Assembly (NCBI RefSeq): GCF_022024275.1
Contig: NZ_CP091804.1
Location: 2,684,501-2,748,500 of the forward strand
DNA from: Sphingopyxis sp. BSN-002
Lineage (GTDB): Bacteria > Pseudomonadota > Alphaproteobacteria > Sphingomonadales > Sphingomonadaceae
Length of the DNA stretch: 64,000 nt
Reading direction: 5' to 3'
Shown here: piece after piece, positions 60,795 through 64,000 of the stretch
Position numbering within the stretch: the first letter of the stretch is position 1
How the letters are laid out: every line of letters begins with the position of its first letter
Made by a program: the position numbers and the translations under genes
Notes under the pieces: model-generated
What the model was told of the DNA's origin: nothing
The model's database searches: none
The model's input: the letters and a program-made list of their open reading frames with translations, nothing else

Positions 60795-62339
60795 CTACTT
60801 GATCGCTGCGAGCGTGTAGAGGAATTCGACGAAGCCCATCGTCGCGTCGACCATCCCCGCGACGTTCGGATTGGTCGAATCGATCAGATAATATTCGTTG
60901 GGTGCATGCGCACCCGATCCGTGGCCGATTCCGTAGTGCGCGGCGGGGATCGACACCGGCGGGGCGGTGAAGGTCGCGCCGGGCCAGCTTCCCGCGAGGC
61001 GCGCGTTGATGTTCGCCTTGACGCCCAGCGTCTTGTAGGTCGCAAGCTCGGTGCGGACGAGGCGGCTGTCCTCGGCGACTTCGGTCGGGTCGTAGCCGCC
61101 CGACACATTCATCTCGACGTCGGTGAAGCCATGTTTGTCGAGATGCGCGCGCAGCTTCTTCTCGGCTTCGGCGCGCGTCTGGTTGGGGACGAGGCGGAGG
61201 TCGAGTTTCGCGACCGCCTTGCCGGGCAGGATCGTCTTGCCGCCGGGGCCGGTATAGCCCGCGACCAGGCCCTCGATATTGACCGTCGGCTCCTGCGCGA
61301 GGCGGATCAGCGCGTCGTCATATTTGAGATTGTCGATCCAGACGTTGACGCCGAGCGCCGCCTTGTCGGCCGCCTCGTCGGCGCCCTTCGCGGCTTCGCG
61401 GATCAGCGCCTTTTCGCGGTCGGTCAGCGGGCGGACATTTTCGAACCAGCCCTCGATCGCCGGGGTGTTGCCGTCCGGGGTGACGAGCGTCTGGAGCGCC
61501 TGCACCAGCCGCCACGCGGGCGAGTCGATCATCGCCTTCAGGCTGGAGTGGACGTCGCCCTTCGGCCCGCGGCCCCATTTCGCACCGCTTGCGATCAGTT
61601 CGAGCTCGATGATCCCCTTCGATCCCAGATTGACGTCGACCGCGCCGGTCTTGTCCTGCGAGGCGAAGGGAATGAAGATGCCGTCGCACTTCTTGAGCGC
61701 GGCAAGGACGTTCGGCTTGGTAGCGACCTGCCGGAAGTGCGGCGAGCCGATCTCTTCCTCGCCCTCGCAGACGAGGACGATGTTCACCGGCAGCTTCGCC
61801 CTGGCGGCGCGGATCGCGTGGAGCGCAGCGAGGAAGGTCGATTCGGGGCCCTTCTGGTTCACCGCGCCGCGACCGACGATCGACATACCGAAGCCGGGCT
61901 TGTCGACCATCTTGCCTTCGAGCGGCGGTGACGACCATTCGGCGGGATCGAACTGCTTCACGTCGTACATGAAATAGATGCCGAGTGTGCGCTTCGCGCC
62001 GACGTCGATCGTGCCGAAGACGCCGGGATGCCCGTCGGTCGGGACGATCTCGACATTGGTGAAGCCGGCGTCCTTCGCCAGCTCGGCCATATAGGCCGCA
62101 CCCTCGGGCATGTTGCGGTTCTCGGCGGCGATCGAGGGAAGGGCGATCCAGTCGCGCAGCCGCTTGATCGAGGCTTCCTTGCCGGCTTCGGCGGCCTTGC
62201 GGATCGCGGCGCTCTGGCTGCTCGCGGCGAGCGCGGGAAGCGGGCTCATCACCGCGGCGCCGGCGCCGAGCATCGCGGCACCGCGCAGCAGGCCGCGCCT
62301 TTCGAACATCGTCTGGAAAGCCTGATCGTCGTCGCGCAT
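60795..62339 (-). CDS. Tat-exported M20-family peptidase
   Basis: A 514-residue zinc peptidase. The N-terminus holds a twin-arginine signal (ERRGLLRGAAMLGAGAAVMSPLPALAA), suggesting folded export. The metal region includes FMYDVKQFDP (Asp), GRGAVNQKGP, and CEGEEEIGSPHF (catalytic Glu pair), and the late His is in GIGHGSGAHAPNEYYL. Substituted residues at the first motif (YDVK rather than HxDV) deviate from the canonical form; activity is plausible but unproven. Substrate unknown. Confidence 0.85.
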   Translation of the reverse strand: MRDDDQAFQTMFERRGLLRGAAMLGAGAAVMSPLPALAASSQSAAIRKAAEAGKEASIKRLRDWIALPSIAAENRNMPEGAAYMAELAKDAGFTNVEIVPTDGHPGVFGTIDVGAKRTLGIYFMYDVKQFDPAEWSSPPLEGKMVDKPGFGMSIVGRGAVNQKGPESTFLAALHAIRAARAKLPVNIVLVCEGEEEIGSPHFRQVATKPNVLAALKKCDGIFIPFASQDKTGAVDVNLGSKGIIELELIASGAKWGRGPKGDVHSSLKAMIDSPAWRLVQALQTLVTPDGNTPAIEGWFENVRPLTDREKALIREAAKGADEAADKAALGVNVWIDNLKYDDALIRLAQEPTVNIEGLVAGYTGPGGKTILPGKAVAKLDLRLVPNQTRAEAEKKLRAHLDKHGFTDVEMNVSGGYDPTEVAEDSRLVRTELATYKTLGVKANINARLAGSWPGATFTAPPVSIPAAHYGIGHGSGAHAPNEYYLIDSTNPNVAGMVDATMGFVEFLYTLAAIK

Positions 62340-62361
62340 GCTGAACCCCTTTTCGCTGTCG

Positions 62362-62832
62362 TTACGGTTTGACCCAATATCCCTGCATCAATTCGTGCGA
62401 CCAGTCGGGCTGCCGCACATCCCCACGCGGAAGAAACTCCACCATCACCGGCTTGATGTCGAGTACCGGCGTGCCGTCGATCGCATCGAGCCCCTCGACC
62501 TCGACGCTCAGCCCGTCGACCGCGACGATGCGGCAGGTGGTGAGGCCGATGCGGTTGGGGCGGTTCTTGCCGCGCTGCGCGAAGATGCCGACGAGCGGCC
62601 AGTCGGCGCGGTTCCGCGGATGGCGCGCGCCGGTCTCGATTTTTTCGTCGGGCACCTTGTCGAACAGGAAGATCACCTCGGCATGGCTGAAATCGGCGAG
62701 CCCCGCGAGCGCGTCGGGCGTGAAGTTCGCGGCGTCGAGCGCGATCGTCGCGCGGCTCGCGCCCCAGTCGTCGTCGATCGCGTCGGTGCGGCCGCCGCGG
62801 ACGTGGCCGATGGGGGTGAGGGTGAAGGTCAT
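62362..62832 (-). CDS. trmO: TrmO-type tRNA methyltransferase (TsaA-like domain)
   Basis: A 156-residue SAM-dependent enzyme. The family signature is FTLTPIGHVRGGRTD, ADFSHAEVIFLFDKVPDEKIETGARHPRNRADWPLVGIFAQRGKNRPNRIGLT and GLDAIDGTPVLDIKPV. TrmO methylates t6A37 in tRNAThr. It is shorter than the E. coli protein (about 235 residues), consistent with the alphaproteobacterial form that lacks the C-terminal extension. The function is by family and unproven here. Confidence 0.85.
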   Translation of the reverse strand: MTFTLTPIGHVRGGRTDAIDDDWGASRATIALDAANFTPDALAGLADFSHAEVIFLFDKVPDEKIETGARHPRNRADWPLVGIFAQRGKNRPNRIGLTTCRIVAVDGLSVEVEGLDAIDGTPVLDIKPVMVEFLPRGDVRQPDWSHELMQGYWVKP

Positions 62833-62900
62833 ATGGGATCCCCTGCTGCGTTGACGCTGATGGCGCAGCGCGCCTAGCCTTGCAAGGAAGGAGAGGGGTC

Positions 62901-63710
62901 ATGGACTTTCAGGGCAAGAGCGTCGTCATCACCGGCGGGGCGACGGGGATCGGTTTTGCGCTGGCAAAGCGGATCGGCGGCGCGGGCGCGCGGATCATCC
63001 TGTTCGAGCCGCGCGCGGACAAGCTGGCCGAGGCGGTGAAAGCGCTGGGCGTGCTCGGGATCGATGCGTGTTCGCTTGCCGGCGATGTCACTGACGCGGC
63101 TGCCGTGGATGTGCTCGCAGATTTTGCGTGGGAGCGACATGGACGCGCCGATGCCATCATCGCCAACGCGGGTGTCGGCGGGGTGCGCAGCGAAATCCTC
63201 GACACCGACGATGCGGCGGCGCGCGCGCTGATGGAGGTCAATTTCTGGGGCGTGTGGAACTGTGTCCGGACCTTCGGGCGGCGGTATCGCGACGACGGGC
63301 TACCGTCGGCCATCTACGCGACCGCGTCCGAGAACGGCCTGTTCAATGCGGTGCGCCGGAACGGCGGAATTTACGTGGCGAGCAAGCATGCGGTCGTCGG
63401 CCTGATGGACACGCTGCGCAACGAGGCGCCCGCGAATGTCGAGGTCGGGGTCATCATCCCGGGCTGGGTCAAATCCGACATGACGCGCCACGCCGCGCCA
63501 GCGATGGACGCCGATGTCTTCGCGGAGCGCATCGTGCCGCAAATGGAGGCGGGCGGGTTCTACCTCGTCAGCCATCCGTACAATGTCGTGCGGATGGAGG
63601 AGCGCTGGGCCGAGGCCTATGCCGCCTTTGCCGAATATGCGCCGCGCGAGCCCGGCGACGAGGCGATGGATGTCGCGCTGTTCGTCGAGCGTATGCGCAG
63701 CCAGCGCTAG
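62901..63710 (+). CDS. Short-chain dehydrogenase/reductase (SDR)
   Basis: A 269-residue SDR. Motifs: VVITGGATGIGFALAKRIGG, FEPRAD, IIANAGVGG, IYATASENG and YVASK. The catalytic Ser, Tyr and Lys are in place. The C-terminal half is longer than the FabG type, and no substrate is implied. GGAGAGGGG precedes the ATG at 62901. Its TAG stop overlaps the stop of the convergent membrane-protein gene. Confidence 0.87.
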   Translation: MDFQGKSVVITGGATGIGFALAKRIGGAGARIILFEPRADKLAEAVKALGVLGIDACSLAGDVTDAAAVDVLADFAWERHGRADAIIANAGVGGVRSEILDTDDAAARALMEVNFWGVWNCVRTFGRRYRDDGLPSAIYATASENGLFNAVRRNGGIYVASKHAVVGLMDTLRNEAPANVEVGVIIPGWVKSDMTRHAAPAMDADVFAERIVPQMEAGGFYLVSHPYNVVRMEERWAEAYAAFAEYAPREPGDEAMDVALFVERMRSQR

Positions 63711-64000
63711 GCGGCTGGCCTCGCGTCGAGTTCCTTGGTCAGGAAGCGCAGGATTTCGCGCCGGTCCTCATTGTCCTTTGCCGCGCCTGCGCGAAAGGAG
63801 ACCGCGCCGATGACCATCATGAAAAGCGGAATGCCGGCAAAGATGGCGCCGAAAAGCAAGGCGTCGGGCACGAACCAGGCGACGGTGGCCCCGACGATGA
63901 CGAACAGCGACAGGAAGCCGTGCCAGACGAAGGGGAAGAGGCGGCCCGACCGTGTCTGGCCGAGCGTGCCGGTGATCCGCGTACCCTCGCCCTGCGGCTC
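63707..64000 (-). CDS. Membrane protein, partial (C-terminal part)
   Basis: The last 97 codons of a gene that begins beyond the window. Read on the minus strand it gives EPQGEGTRITGTLGQTRSGRL, then hydrophobic helices FLSLFVIVGATVAWFVPDALLF and GAIFAGIPLFMMVIGAVSF, and a charged tail KDNEDRREILRFLTKELDARPAA. The two helices and soluble tail are consistent with a small inner-membrane protein. No family recognised. Confidence 0.6.
   Translation of the reverse strand, partial: EPQGEGTRITGTLGQTRSGRLFPFVWHGFLSLFVIVGATVAWFVPDALLFGAIFAGIPLFMMVIGAVSFRAGAAKDNEDRREILRFLTKELDARPAA

Overview
The window is high-G+C, densely coded alphaproteobacterial chromosome, most like Sphingomonadales and resembling Sphingopyxis. 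That placement is an inference from gene content: a Tyr-type DivL, TrcR (DUF1013), the AmgK/MurU sugar-recycling pair, AddAB instead of RecBCD, a TonB-receptor/TPR-sulfotransferase pair, and the strong codon bias that produces long antisense reading frames. I see no rRNA, tRNA, transposase, integrase, prophage or CRISPR array. About 60 protein genes are supported; the first and last are cut by the window edges.

Layout. 0-2 kb: end of a dimethylargininase, a DUF2238 membrane protein, a lipoprotein and a GFA-type protein. 2-12.5 kb: regulator/enzyme modules (marR-emrA-emrB; arsR/SRPBCC; hxlR/SDR; tetR/SDR), mixed with an isomerase, an alpha/beta hydrolase and an ACE-like M2 peptidase. Four regulators have a clear inverted repeat at their own start or at the start of the gene they probably control. 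12.5-19.3 kb: an orphan propeller-like protein, SDR, AMP nucleosidase, peroxiredoxin, YqgE and S-adenosylhomocysteinase (ahcY) with a SahR-like palindrome upstream. 19.4-24.4 kb: TPR-sulfotransferase and TonB-dependent receptor. 24.7-36 kb: tightly overlapping run divL-tsaE-amgK-murU-addB-addA, then trxA, covering cell-cycle signalling, tRNA modification, cell-wall sugar recycling and double-strand-break repair. 36-43.4 kb: GST, argJ, aldehyde dehydrogenase, M20 peptidase, a sugar-dehydrogenase lipoprotein and an XRE/membrane-protein module with twin operators. 43.4-51 kb: glnB-glnA, a lipoprotein PQQ alcohol dehydrogenase, map and clpA. 51.1-52.9 kb: a four-gene, compositionally different cluster with a ParS/Xre/MbcA-like (DUF2384) protein and a DUF3892 protein. 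53-64 kb: quinone oxidoreductase, GST, the cell-cycle regulator TrcR, an MBL hydrolase, a TraB/GumN-like protein, a DUF481 outer-membrane protein with a duplicated N-terminal segment, a glyoxalase-fold protein, an M20 peptidase, TrmO, an SDR and a partial membrane protein.

Most of the window is ordinary core metabolism. The best leads are the DivL Tyr substitution with paired CtrA-like boxes upstream, the 51-53 kb four-gene cluster, the twin XRE operators, the ahcY palindrome, and the receptor/sulfotransferase pair.
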